DNA of 64,000 bases from Halococcus salsus. GTDB taxonomy: Archaea > Halobacteriota > Halobacteria > Halobacteriales > Halococcaceae. The position numbers and the translations under genes are program-made. Positions 42,429 to 50,234 of this stretch are shown piece by piece. The stretch spans positions 733,216 to 797,215 of the forward strand of contig NZ_JAAAJC010000001.1 of the NCBI RefSeq assembly GCF_009900715.1, given 5' to 3'. The notes under the pieces are model-generated. The model was not told the origin of the DNA, made no database searches, and saw only the letters and a program-made list of their open reading frames with translations. Numbering within the stretch: position 1 is the first letter of the stretch; every line of letters starts with the position of its first letter.

Positions 42429-43199
42429 TTAGCCGACCAGCAGCTGTAGCACGGTGGCTCCCTGCGCACCGTAGCTGAACGCGAGGTAGGCGATCCCGAA
42501 GAGCGTGGCGTTGTAGGCCCCGTGGATGAGTATCGGGACGAGGAGGTTGTTCGTGCGTTCGTAGGTCGCGCCGAAGACGAGTGCGGGGACGAACAGAACC
42601 GCGACGGTGACCATGAGCGCCCGCACGGACCCGCTCAGTGCGAGGATGTGGACCGGTGCGAAGCTCGCGCTCGAAAGCACGACCGACCCGACCGGGCCGA
42701 ACGATTCGCGGAGGCGTCCCTGGACGGCACCGCGGAACAGCAGTTCCTCGCCGGGCGCGATCAGGAGGAAGGCGAGCGGGATGAGCCACAGCAGGGTTCC
42801 CGGGTCTTGGAGGGCGGCCTGGTCGGTCCGTTCGGCCATCGGCGCGCCGACCGCGACGGCGGCGAACAACAGCGTGAAGACCAACAGGAGGACGAGGAAG
42901 TAGCCACCGACGGTCCAGGCCATATCGCGGAGCGTCGGCGTTCTGGTTCGAACGAACGAACCGAACCGGACGCCCCGAAGCCGGAGGTACGCGAGCGTGG
43001 TGAGTGGGAAGGCGATACCTTGGAGGACGACCAGTCCGAGGACGGTCTCGGCGGTCAACGAGAGTCGTACGCCGAGGGCGGGGAGCCCCAACAGAACGGC
43101 GAGGCTGAGTATCCCCCCGAGGATGAATCCGGCGACGATGACCAACACGGCGACCACGATCGCCCGGAGGCGGCCCAGCAGTCCGGCTGTCGTTACCAT
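42429..43199 (-). CDS. CPBP-family intramembrane protease
   Basis: 256 aa, about seven membrane helices. The catalytic motifs are intact: EELLFR (E151, E152, R156), SFAPVH with H184, and HGAYNA near 235. CPBP/Abi enzymes are glutamic-type membrane proteases, related to Rce1, acting on prenylated or other membrane proteins; haloarchaeal members have unknown substrates. It provides a useful contrast with the broken CPBP gene at 58754-59716. It precedes nreA on the same strand with 42 bases between. Confidence 0.92.
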   Translation of the reverse strand: MVTTAGLLGRLRAIVVAVLVIVAGFILGGILSLAVLLGLPALGVRLSLTAETVLGLVVLQGIAFPLTTLAYLRLRGVRFGSFVRTRTPTLRDMAWTVGGYFLVLLLVFTLLFAAVAVGAPMAERTDQAALQDPGTLLWLIPLAFLLIAPGEELLFRGAVQGRLRESFGPVGSVVLSSASFAPVHILALSGSVRALMVTVAVLFVPALVFGATYERTNNLLVPILIHGAYNATLFGIAYLAFSYGAQGATVLQLLVG

Positions 43200-43241
43200 G
43201 ACGGCAGTCGGTCGCGGGGGGTCAAAAATCCGGGTATCGTC

Positions 43242-44507
43242 TCACGCGAACGCGTCGAGTCGGGACTGGACGCCGGCCACCATCGTCGACTTCCGGCGGA
43301 GCCGCCCGAGCGAGACCGGGAGCTGTGGTTCGAGGTCGCGGAGCGCGTTGCCGAACGACTCCGCTTCGCCGCCCTCGGCGTCGAAGGCGTTGCGAACCGT
43401 CTCGCGGACCTGCCAGACGCCGGTCGGGCCCCAGTAGTCCGGCGTGACGTGCCGGAGGACGAGCACCGAGGCCTGGCGACCGCGTTCCTTGAGGTGTTCG
43501 AGCACGCCCAGTCGAGCCGCATAGTACGCACCTGCGGTCTCGGCCACGTAGCCCGTCCGGCCGTCGTAGCCCTCGCGGTCGGCGGCGATCCACATTCCCC
43601 GATCCGGGTCGGGGTTCCAGACGCTGCCCGGGGCTTTGAGCTCGACGAGCTCGAACTCCCAGTCGCCGGGCGCGAGCAGGACCCAGAACTTGTTCCCGAG
43701 GTACTCGTTGTAGTAGACCTCCGTCTTGTCGACCGCCGTGGCGTTGTGGACCCCGCCCCGGAGGAACTTCCCGACCGTATCGTCGACCGCGGTGATCGAC
43801 CACCGGGTGGGAACGAGCCGGCGGGTCTCGGTCTCGCCGAGCGCGCCCGCCGAGAGGATGGTGTTGATGTCGTAGACGTCGTAGCCCCGATTGTAGAGGT
43901 AGTTCATCGCGCCCTCGGCGCGCCAGTCGTCGTCTTCGAGCGTCTTCTTCACCGGGCGCGGAACGTGTGGGTTCTCGGTGAGGGTCGCGCTCGTGGCGTG
44001 GGCGCGCGGGCCGGTCGGCGAGGAGACGTCCGCCTCGGAGATCGAGAAGTCCACGTCGAGCGGGCCGTCGAGACCGACCTCGATGTCGACCGGTCTGTCG
44101 GCGATGGCGACCTCGCGCTGGGTGCCGAGGAAGCCGTTCCAGGCGTCGGCGACGTTGCCGACGTCGGTCTTCCGGGAGGTGTTGACCAATCCCGTCCGGT
44201 GCTGGAAGACGTCCTCGATCGAGAAACCCTGGTCGTACCACTGGCCGCTGGTCTCGAAGTCCGCGGCGCGCTCCTCGTGGCCGACGGGCGAGAGCAGCCC
44301 GGTCGAGACGTTGGGGTAGGACGACCGACCGACGAAGATGGAGGGCGAGGTGCTTCCGAGAAGTGCGTCACCCGAAACGCGTTTGTTGAACTCGTACTCG
44401 ACGTCGTCGAGGTAGTCGGTGATGGCGTAGGACTTCTCCTTCACCAGTTCGCGACGCTCGGCGGCCTCGTCGCGTTCGATCTCCTCGAAGTACTCGTCGA
44501 GTCGCAT
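43242..44507 (-). CDS. nreA: DNA repair protein NreA
   Basis: 421 aa, full length, with the Nre N-terminal block SIFVGRSSYPNVSTGLLSP and the C-terminal half (VTPDYWGPTGVWQVRETVRNAF). The last residues, GVQSRLDAFA, form a PCNA-interacting peptide (Q-x-x-L-x-x-F-A), the feature reported for NreA. NreA is an archaeal repair protein that works with PCNA in response to DNA damage in Haloferax. No clustered partner is seen here; the glycine-zipper gene upstream is unrelated. Confidence 0.95.
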   Translation of the reverse strand: MRLDEYFEEIERDEAAERRELVKEKSYAITDYLDDVEYEFNKRVSGDALLGSTSPSIFVGRSSYPNVSTGLLSPVGHEERAADFETSGQWYDQGFSIEDVFQHRTGLVNTSRKTDVGNVADAWNGFLGTQREVAIADRPVDIEVGLDGPLDVDFSISEADVSSPTGPRAHATSATLTENPHVPRPVKKTLEDDDWRAEGAMNYLYNRGYDVYDINTILSAGALGETETRRLVPTRWSITAVDDTVGKFLRGGVHNATAVDKTEVYYNEYLGNKFWVLLAPGDWEFELVELKAPGSVWNPDPDRGMWIAADREGYDGRTGYVAETAGAYYAARLGVLEHLKERGRQASVLVLRHVTPDYWGPTGVWQVRETVRNAFDAEGGEAESFGNALRDLEPQLPVSLGRLRRKSTMVAGVQSRLDAFA

Positions 44508-44591
44508 CGTGAGAAGGGAGGGGGCGAGCGGCTTTGAACGCTTGGGTGGAGGGTGCCGGCCGACAAGATCGCCCGAGGGCGACGCGTACTG

Positions 44592-44792
44592 CTACGTTTC
44601 CTGCTCGCGCAGGGCGGCACCGATGCCCGCGCCGATAGCAGCGAACACGGCCGTGATGAGGGCGGCGACTGCGGCGCTTTCGACGGAGGATCCGAACCAC
44701 GAGAACAATACGACGCCACCGACGAGCGCCCCGAAAGCGCCGCCGAGCGCGCTCTTCAGTCCGGTCCGAACCGCCGTTCTGTTGTGGGGCAT
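44592..44792 (-). CDS. Glycine-zipper-type small membrane protein
   Basis: 66 aa from ATG 44792. A basic start (MPHNRTAVRTGLKSAL) is followed by two hydrophobic helices with small residues spaced every four (GGAFGALVGGVVLF and AALITAVFAAIGAGIGAAL), a glycine-zipper pattern that favours helix packing. It ends with a soluble REQET. Function unknown. The upstream 500 bases contain only repeats. The longer ORF to 45086 reads through these repeats and is rejected. Confidence 0.75.
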   Translation of the reverse strand: MPHNRTAVRTGLKSALGGAFGALVGGVVLFSWFGSSVESAAVAALITAVFAAIGAGIGAALREQET

Positions 44793-44873
44793 GGGTTCGT
44801 TTCGTCGAGCGAGCGACCGAATCCGATGAGTCGTCTTAGTTTTGGATTGAACCCTCGTGAATTTGAACCCTTG

Positions 44874-45126
44874 GGCCGGCGCGCGCTCGTCGCCCGTGTG
44901 CGAACGATAGTGAGCACCGGGCGCGAACCGGCGTGCGAGGGATGAGCACCGTGGTTCGAGAGAGCTTCGCTCTCTCGTCATCACGAAACGGCGAAGCCGT
45001 TTCGAACGACAGAGAGGGAGCGGAGTCGTTCGAGACGGCGAAGCCGTCTCGTGATGACGAAAGACGCTTCGCGTCTTTCGAACCACGAGCGATCGAGGAG
45101 CGCAATCGGCTGGGGAGGCTCGTGGC
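44874..45126. repeat. Dispersed intergenic repeat, family X copy 3 (reverse)
   Basis: Reversed relative to copies 1 and 2. It contains GCGCGCGCTCGTC near 44878-44891, GTGCGAGGGATGAGCACC (44933-44950) and, after an inserted hairpin block, AATCGGCTGGGGAGGCTCG (from 45104, block to 45126). Its middle is occupied by the inverted pair of hairpin units (44951-45086). Together with the family Y stem-loop (45213-45287) it fills the 497-base gap between 44792 and 45290. Confidence 0.75.
44951..45086. repeat. Inverted pair of double-hairpin units (family U)
   Basis: Two 60-62 bp units face each other, 44951-45010 and 45025-45086, with 14 bases between. Each has three constant linkers, GTCGTTCG / CGTGATGACG / CGAACCAC (reversed in the left unit), and two hairpins with different stems: GAGAGAGC-TTC, GAAACGGC-GAA, GAGACGGC-GAA and GAAAGACGC-TTC, each followed by its exact complement. 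All four stems are perfect. A third unit is at 62904-62965. Confidence 0.85.
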
Positions 45127-45212
45127 CGTGGCGGAGCGGTTGGCGGTGTGTAGCGGTTGCGGGAGTGGTTAGTAGTTGTACCGCGAGCGAGCCGACGGTG
45201 AGCGAGCGGCCC

Positions 45213-45287
45213 TTTTTAGTCCAGGTTTTTGCGCGGGGGTTGAGCGCGAGCGGAGCGAGCGCGATGCCCCCGTGGAAAAAAGTGGGT
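45213..45287. repeat. Stem-loop repeat, family Y copy 2 / possible tfb terminator
   Basis: Left arm TTTTTAGTCCAGGTTTTTGC (45213-45232, identical to copy 1), then CGGGGG; right arm CCCCCGTGGAAAAAAGTGGG up to 45286. It ends three bases before the TAA of the minus-strand tfb gene. In tfb orientation this gives CCACTTTTTTCC directly after the stop codon, so this copy could terminate tfb transcription, although copy 1 is not placed downstream of any gene. Confidence 0.75.
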
Positions 45288-45289
45288 GG

Positions 45290-46255
45290 TTAGCTGTGGA
45301 TGCCCATCGCCTCGATCTGCTCTTGGTACCGGTTCCGGATGGTGACCTCGGTCACCTGCGCGACGTCGGCGACCTCGCGCTGGGTCTTCTTCTCGTTGCA
45401 GAGCAGCGAGGCGGCGTAGATGGCGGCGGCGGCGTACCCAGTGGGAGATTTCCCCGAGAGCAGGCCCTTCTCGGCGGTGGTCTCGATGATGTCGTTGGCC
45501 TTCGATTGGACCTCCTCCGAGAGGGTGAGTTCCGAGCAGAAACGGGGGACGTACTTCTTGGGATCGACGGGTCGCATCTCGAGCGCGAGCTCCTGGGAGA
45601 CGTAGCGATACGTCCGACCGATCTCCTTGCGTTCGACACGGGAGACCTCGGAGATCTCTTCGAGCGAGCGCGGGATGCCCTCCTTCCGGCAGGCGGCGTA
45701 GAGCGCCGAGGTGGCGACGCCCTCGATCGAGCGCCCGCGGATGAGGTCCTCGGCGAGCGAGCGGCGGTAGATCACCGAGGCGACCTCGCGAACGGAGCGG
45801 GGAACCCCGAGCGCGGACGCCATCCGGTCGATCTCCGAGAGGGCGAACTGGAGGTTACGTTCGCCGGCGTCCTTCGTCCGGATCCGTTCCTGCCACTTCC
45901 GGAGGCGGTGCATCTGGGAGCGCTTTTTCGAGGAGATCGAACGACCGTAGGCGTCCTTGTCCTTCCAGTCGATGGTCGTCGTCAGCCCCTTGTCGTGCAT
46001 CGTCTGGGTTGTCGGCGCACCCACACGGCTCTTCTGCTGGCGTTCGGCGTGGTTGAACGCCCGCCATTCCGGACCGGGGTCGATGTTCTCCTCTTCGACA
46101 ACGAGTCCACAGTCCTCACAGATGAGCTCGCCCCGGTCCGCGCTCTTGACCAGGTTCTCGGACTCACACTCCGGACACCCCCGCACGCCCTCTCGTTCGT
46201 CGTCTTCGGTTTCGGTCTCGGCCTGCCGCTCCCGCTGACGAGTGGACCGTGTCAT
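45290..46255 (-). CDS. tfb: Transcription initiation factor TFB
   Basis: 321 aa. The zinc ribbon has C27, C30, C46 and C49 (GCPECES ... [10 protein letters not shown]). The B-finger linker follows ([12 protein letters not shown]), then two cyclin-like repeats (from about 125 and 220), the second with [46 protein letters not shown] recruits RNA polymerase to TBP-bound promoters. Haloarchaea encode several TFBs with different target sets; which this is cannot be told. Its own TATA box is at 46283-46291 and the message is nearly leaderless. Confidence 0.97.
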   Translation of the reverse strand: MTRSTRQRERQAETETEDDEREGVRGCPECESENLVKSADRGELICEDCGLVVEEENIDPGPEWRAFNHAERQQKSRVGAPTTQTMHDKGLTTTIDWKDKDAYGRSISSKKRSQMHRLRKWQERIRTKDAGERNLQFALSEIDRMASALGVPRSVREVASVIYRRSLAEDLIRGRSIEGVATSALYAACRKEGIPRSLEEISEVSRVERKEIGRTYRYVSQELALEMRPVDPKKYVPRFCSELTLSEEVQSKANDIIETTAEKGLLSGKSPTGYAAAAIYAASLLCNEKKTQREVADVAQVTEVTIRNRYQEQIEAMGIHS

Positions 46256-46282
46256 TGCACTTTTATAGTAGTATCGTGGCAG

Positions 46283-46291
46283 TTTATAAAT
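46283..46291 (-). promoter_or_regulatory. tfb promoter TATA box
   Basis: TTTATAAAT (46283-46291) lies about 28 bases before the tfb ATG on the minus strand. A second A/T element, CTATAAAAG, sits about 10 bases before the ATG, too close to serve as a TATA box for this start. Confidence 0.6.
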
Positions 46292-46437
46292 CTTGTGCGG
46301 GTTCGCGTTCGGCCCGCTTTTCCCGCGCTGTCCGGCGGCTTTGCCGGTGTTCGCCGACCGAACGTCGTCGTTTGGTCCGGACCGACGTCCGGTGACCGAC
46401 CGGAATCGCTTTGGCCGCGCTGGCTCGACTCGGGGTG

Positions 46438-47028
46438 ATGCCCGTGATGGAGTGCGACACCGAGCACGCCCGCGAGCGCCTCGAAACCGCCGGGATCGCC
46501 GTCGAGCCGGGGAACACCGACCACGAACGCTGGCGAGCCACCCACGAGGGGGCGACCGCGGTGGCCTACGAGGGAAAGCTCGTGATCCAGGGCGCGAACC
46601 CGGCGAAGCTCGAAGCGATCGTTCGCGAGGCCGGCGGCCGCGCCCACTGTTACTTCGACGGCGCGTCGCGCGGCAACCCCGGTCCCGCGGCGGTCGGCTG
46701 GGTGATCGTCGACAGCTCGGGGATCGTCACCGAAGGCAGCGAACGGATCGGCGAGACCACCAACAATCGTGCCGAGTACGAGGCCCTGCTGCGCGTGCTC
46801 GAACTCGCCCGGAAGTACGGCTTCTCGACCGTCGACGTCCGTGGTGACTCCCAGCTCGTCGTCGAGCAGGTCCGGGGGGCCTGGGACACCAACGACCCCG
46901 GGCTCCGCGAGCGCCGCGTTCGGGCGCGCGAACTCCTCGACGGGTTCGACGAGTGGTCGATCGAACACGTCCCGCGCGAGGTCAACGAACGCGCCGACCG
47001 GCTGGCGAACGAGGCCTTCGATGGTTGA
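46438..47028 (+). CDS. rnhA: Ribonuclease HI
   Basis: 196 aa from ATG 46438. An N-terminal helical extension (about 1-65) precedes the RNase H domain. The catalytic acids are in place: D74 ([17 protein letters not shown]), E113 ([10 protein letters not shown]), D137 (RGDSQLV) and D187 (RADRLAN). It cleaves RNA in RNA-DNA hybrids. Haloarchaeal type 1 RNases H of this kind have been shown active, unlike most archaea, which rely on RNase HII. The following gene overlaps by eight bases. Confidence 0.94.
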   Translation: MPVMECDTEHARERLETAGIAVEPGNTDHERWRATHEGATAVAYEGKLVIQGANPAKLEAIVREAGGRAHCYFDGASRGNPGPAAVGWVIVDSSGIVTEGSERIGETTNNRAEYEALLRVLELARKYGFSTVDVRGDSQLVVEQVRGAWDTNDPGLRERRVRARELLDGFDEWSIEHVPREVNERADRLANEAFDG

Positions 47029-47575
47029 GCTCCCGACCGAGGTCGCCGACGAGGCCGAACGGCTCACCCGGCTCGCACGGACGGCGACCGACCCCGACGA
47101 GCGCGCCGCCCGCCGCGAGCGCCGCGACGACCGCCTCGCCGAGCACGGGTTCACCGCACGGGTCCGCGAGGACTCCGACGGCGACGTCCTAGTCTGCTAT
47201 CCGAGCGAGTGGATCGTGGACGGGGAGGTTCGGACCGACCGGATCGAGGAGACGGACCGGGCGGTCGAACGCCGGCTCTCGGGGACCGAACAGGGCGGGG
47301 ACTGGGAAGCGCTCGCGACGCACAACAACCGCATCGCCGAGCGCGTCGCCGACGCCCACGGCCCGGTCCACGGCGCGAACGCACGCGTCTTCGCGGATTT
47401 CATGAGCAACCACCGCGCCCGCCGGGTCGGGACGGCGACCGAGGCCGACCGGACGGAGTTCCGAACCGAGTACTTCGTCCGGAACGCCTGGCCCACCGAC
47501 GACCAGCGGGCGGCGGTCGAGACCTCGCTGTCGCTGGTCGCGGACGTGGCTACCGCGCTCGAAAACGATGAGTGA
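47021..47575 (+). CDS. DUF7108 family protein
   Basis: 184 aa from ATG 47021, overlapping rnhA. It is acidic, with conserved-looking blocks LVCYPSEWIVDGEVR, ALATHNNRIAERVADAHG and FADFMSNHRARRVG. It is a haloarchaeal family without known function that commonly follows rnhA. The coupled start suggests a role tied to RNase HI. No signal or membrane segments. Its stop is followed by a perfect GACCCC/GGGGTC hairpin. Confidence 0.85.
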   Translation: MVELPTEVADEAERLTRLARTATDPDERAARRERRDDRLAEHGFTARVREDSDGDVLVCYPSEWIVDGEVRTDRIEETDRAVERRLSGTEQGGDWEALATHNNRIAERVADAHGPVHGANARVFADFMSNHRARRVGTATEADRTEFRTEYFVRNAWPTDDQRAAVETSLSLVADVATALENDE

Positions 47576-47590
47576 CCCCGAAGCGGGGTC
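47574..47590. terminator. Hairpin between convergent genes
   Basis: GACCCCGAAGCGGGGTC is a perfect six-base stem with a GAAGC loop, exactly between the DUF7108 stop and the stop of the convergent PadR gene at 47594. No T-run follows on either strand, so termination is only possible; it may instead protect both 3' ends. Confidence 0.35.
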
Positions 47591-47593
47591 CGA

Positions 47594-47947
47594 TTACTGG
47601 GTCTCGACGAGGTCGCGCACCGTCTCCGCACGGTCGTCGTCGGTGACGAACTTCGAGAGGGTCCACTCGAGCTTGTCGGTCACGGCGTCGTAGCCCTCGT
47701 CGGTCAGTTCGTACTGGTTGGTTCGTTTGTCGAGCTCGCTCTTTTCGACCAGCCCGAGCTCGACGAGGTCGTCGAGGTTGGGGTAGAGCCGCCCGTGGTT
47801 GACCTCCGAGTCGTAGTAGGACTCGAGCTCGCGTTTGATCGCCAGCCCGTACATCGCGTCGTCCGACAGTATCGCGAGGATGTTCTGTTGGAACGCCGTG
47901 AGGTCGCGGGCGACGCTTCGGTCCGTTACCGTTCGTGTCTCTGACAT
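47594..47947 (-). CDS. PadR family transcription regulator
   Basis: 117 aa from ATG 47947 (MSETRTV). The winged helix is typical: LTAFQQNILAILSDDAMYGLAIKRELESYYDSEVNHGRLYPNLDDLVELGLVEKS, with the G-x-x-I-x-x-x-L and G-x-L-Y-P motifs. The short C-terminal helix (LEWTLSKFV) dimerises. PadR proteins are usually repressors responding to small molecules. Direct repeats CTAACTAT flank its TATA element, so autoregulation is likely. The targets are unknown; ppa is the divergent neighbour. Confidence 0.93.
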   Translation of the reverse strand: MSETRTVTDRSVARDLTAFQQNILAILSDDAMYGLAIKRELESYYDSEVNHGRLYPNLDDLVELGLVEKSELDKRTNQYELTDEGYDAVTDKLEWTLSKFVTDDDRAETVRDLVETQ

Positions 47948-47965
47948 CGGGCCGACAGATGTCAT

Positions 47966-47991
47966 CTAACTATTTAATACTTCCTAACTAT
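47966..47991 (-). promoter_or_regulatory. Direct repeats flanking PadR promoter
   Basis: CTAACTAT occurs at 47966-47973 and 47984-47991, 18 bases apart from start to start. Between them is ATTTAATA (TATTAAAT on the minus strand), the likely TATA box, about 25-30 bases before the ATG at 47947. Repeats on both sides of the TATA box suit a repressor that blocks TBP/TFB. Confidence 0.5.
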
Positions 47992-48110
47992 ATCGGAAAA
48001 CGGGGAGATCCGACCGGGAACCGAAGCCGTCGCCGGCTCACGAACGCGATACCGTGGAGCAGACGTCCGGATAGAAAATACTTTTTGGCTGCCTTCCGGA
48101 GGGGGGGACG

Positions 48111-48644
48111 ATGGTGAACCTCTGGACGGACCTCGAAACCGGCCCGGACGCGCCCGAGACGATCCACGCCGTCGTGGAGTGTCTCAAGGGCGAGCGCAAC
48201 AAGTACGAGTACGACAAGGATATCCCCGGGATGGTGCTCGATCGGGTGCTCCACTCGAACGTCCACTACCCACACGACTACGGTTTCATCCCGCAGTGTT
48301 ACTACGACGACGGCGACCCGTTCGACGTGCTCGTGCTGGTCGAGGACGCGACCTTCCCCGGCTGCGTCATCGAGGTCCGCCCCGTCGCGCTGATGGGGAT
48401 GGACGACGACGGCGAGCAGGACGACAAGGTCATCGCGGTCCCGGTCGAGGACCCCCGGTTCGACCACATCGAGGACCTGGAGGACATCCCCCAGCAGCAA
48501 CTCGACGAGATCGAGGAGTTCTTCGAGACCTACAAGAACCTCGAAGCGGGCAAGGAGGTCGAGACCCTCGGCTGGGAGGACAAGCAGGCGGCCCACGACG
48601 CGATCGAGCACGCCCAGGAGCTCTACGAGGAGCAGTTCGGGTAG
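48111..48644 (+). CDS. ppa: Inorganic pyrophosphatase
   Basis: 177 aa, family I. Active-site blocks: ECLKGERNKYEYDK (23-36), VHYPHDYGFIP, DDGDPFDVLVLVEDATFPG (the D-x-D-P-x-D-V core) and DDKVIAVPVEDPRF. It hydrolyses diphosphate released by polymer synthesis, including SAM synthesis. AAAATACTTTT about 30 bases upstream serves as a TATA box, and GGAGGGGGGG just before the start may act as a ribosome binding site. It ends before a T5 stretch (48660-48664). Confidence 0.97.
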   Translation: MVNLWTDLETGPDAPETIHAVVECLKGERNKYEYDKDIPGMVLDRVLHSNVHYPHDYGFIPQCYYDDGDPFDVLVLVEDATFPGCVIEVRPVALMGMDDDGEQDDKVIAVPVEDPRFDHIEDLEDIPQQQLDEIEEFFETYKNLEAGKEVETLGWEDKQAAHDAIEHAQELYEEQFG

Positions 48645-48733
48645 TCCTCGGAACGCTTCTTTTTCGAGCCTCACGCACCGAAAACGACGACCGAAAACGA
48701 ACCATCTTTGTGTCCCTCCGGAGTTAGGCCTCC

Positions 48734-50083
48734 ATGGGACTGTTCGACCGGATCCGCGGCGACGACGACGCCCCACGGGTCGCTTTCTTCGGCATCGACG
48801 GCGTTCCGTACAGCCTGATCGAGGACAACCCGGACGTCTTCGAGAACCTCACCGCGATCGCGAACGAGGGGAGCTCGAACGCGATCGAGTCGATCGTGCC
48901 GCCCGAGTCCAGCGCGTGCTGGCCCTCGCTCACGACCGGCGTGAACCCGGGCGAGACGGGCGTCTACGGTTTCCAGGACCGCGAGGTCGGCTCGTACGAG
49001 ACCTACGTCCCGATGGGACGCGACGTCCAGGCGGACCGCGTCTGGGACCGCGTCGAGGACGCCGGTCGCGACGCCACCGTCATGAACGTCCCCGTGACCT
49101 TCCCGCCCCAGCGCGACGTCCAGCGGATGGTCTCGGGCTTCCTCTCGCCGGGCGTCGACGAGGCCGCCTACCCCGACGAGATGCGCAACACCCTCAACAA
49201 CACCGGCTACCGGATCGACAACAACGCCAAACTCGGTCACGACGACGACAAGACCGAGTTCATCGAGGACGCCCACGACGTGCTCGACGGGCGCTTCGAG
49301 GGCTTCAGCCACTACATCGAACAGGACGACTGGGACCTGTTCTTCGGCGTCTTCATGACCACCGACCGCGTCAACCACTTCCTGTTCAAGGACTACGAGC
49401 AGGACGGCGAGTACAAGGAGGAGTTCCTCGACTTCTACAAGAAGGTCGACGACTACCTGGGTCGGCTCCGCGAGATGCTCCCCGAGGACGTCACGATGGT
49501 CGTGGCCTCCGACCACGGCTTCACCACCCTCAACCACGAGGTCCACTTCAACGCGTGGCTCGAACAGGAGGGCTGGCTCTCCTACGAGGACGACGACCAC
49601 GACAGCCTCGCCGACATCTCCGAAGAGGCCGAGGCCTACGCCTTCATCCCCGGTCGCTTCTACATCAACCTCGAAGGTCGTGAGCCCCGGGGTGGTGTCC
49701 CCGAGGACCAGTACGAGGAGAAACGCGCCGAGCTCAAGGCGGAACTCGAAGCGCTCGAAGGGCCCGACGGGGAGAAGGTCTGTGAGCGCGTCGTCGAGAA
49801 GGAGGAGGCCTTCCGCGGCGACCACGACGACATCGCGCCGGACTTGGTGGCGATCCCGAGCCACGGCTTCGACCTCAAGGCCGGCTTCTCCGGGCACGAC
49901 TCGGTCTTCGCCACCGGCCCGCGAAACGGGATGCACAGCTTCGACAACACCTCGCTGTTCGTCGACGAACCCGGCGTCTCGATCGGCGACGACACCAACC
50001 TCTTCGACATCGCGCCGACGCTGCTCGACTACATGGACGTCGACTACGACCGCGGCGAGTTCGACGGCGCGAGCCTCCGATAA
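48734..50083 (+). CDS. Alkaline phosphatase-superfamily phosphodiesterase
   Basis: 449 aa. Metal and nucleophile sites of the type I phosphodiesterase/nucleotide pyrophosphatase group: FFGIDGVPYSLI (D22), PPESSACWPSLTTG (S/T nucleophile region, about 57-69), TTDRVNHFLF and ASDHGFTTLN, with a late SGHDSVFATGPRNG. It has no signal peptide, so it is cytosolic, and may split phosphodiesters or sulfates; substrate unknown. Some homologues act on glycan or nucleotide-linked sugars. A single gene, about 90 bases after ppa. Confidence 0.9.
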   Translation: MGLFDRIRGDDDAPRVAFFGIDGVPYSLIEDNPDVFENLTAIANEGSSNAIESIVPPESSACWPSLTTGVNPGETGVYGFQDREVGSYETYVPMGRDVQADRVWDRVEDAGRDATVMNVPVTFPPQRDVQRMVSGFLSPGVDEAAYPDEMRNTLNNTGYRIDNNAKLGHDDDKTEFIEDAHDVLDGRFEGFSHYIEQDDWDLFFGVFMTTDRVNHFLFKDYEQDGEYKEEFLDFYKKVDDYLGRLREMLPEDVTMVVASDHGFTTLNHEVHFNAWLEQEGWLSYEDDDHDSLADISEEAEAYAFIPGRFYINLEGREPRGGVPEDQYEEKRAELKAELEALEGPDGEKVCERVVEKEEAFRGDHDDIAPDLVAIPSHGFDLKAGFSGHDSVFATGPRNGMHSFDNTSLFVDEPGVSIGDDTNLFDIAPTLLDYMDVDYDRGEFDGASLR

Positions 50084-50234
50084 GGTCGCGGTCGGCGTAC
50101 CACTCGTTCCCGGACAAACGTCCTGTGGGACACAGCTCGACGTTACCGTGCTTTCGCCGAGCGTGTTCGAGCCGAGCTACCGAGACTGGGTCTGACACCG
50201 ACTACGGCATCAACGAGTTAGCGTCGAGCGTGGC

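Noticed and set aside
42522-44537. 671-aa plus ORF opposite CPBP and nreA
   Set aside because: Composition is that of an antisense shadow (Glu/Arg/Val/Gly), and nreA motifs are intact on the other strand.
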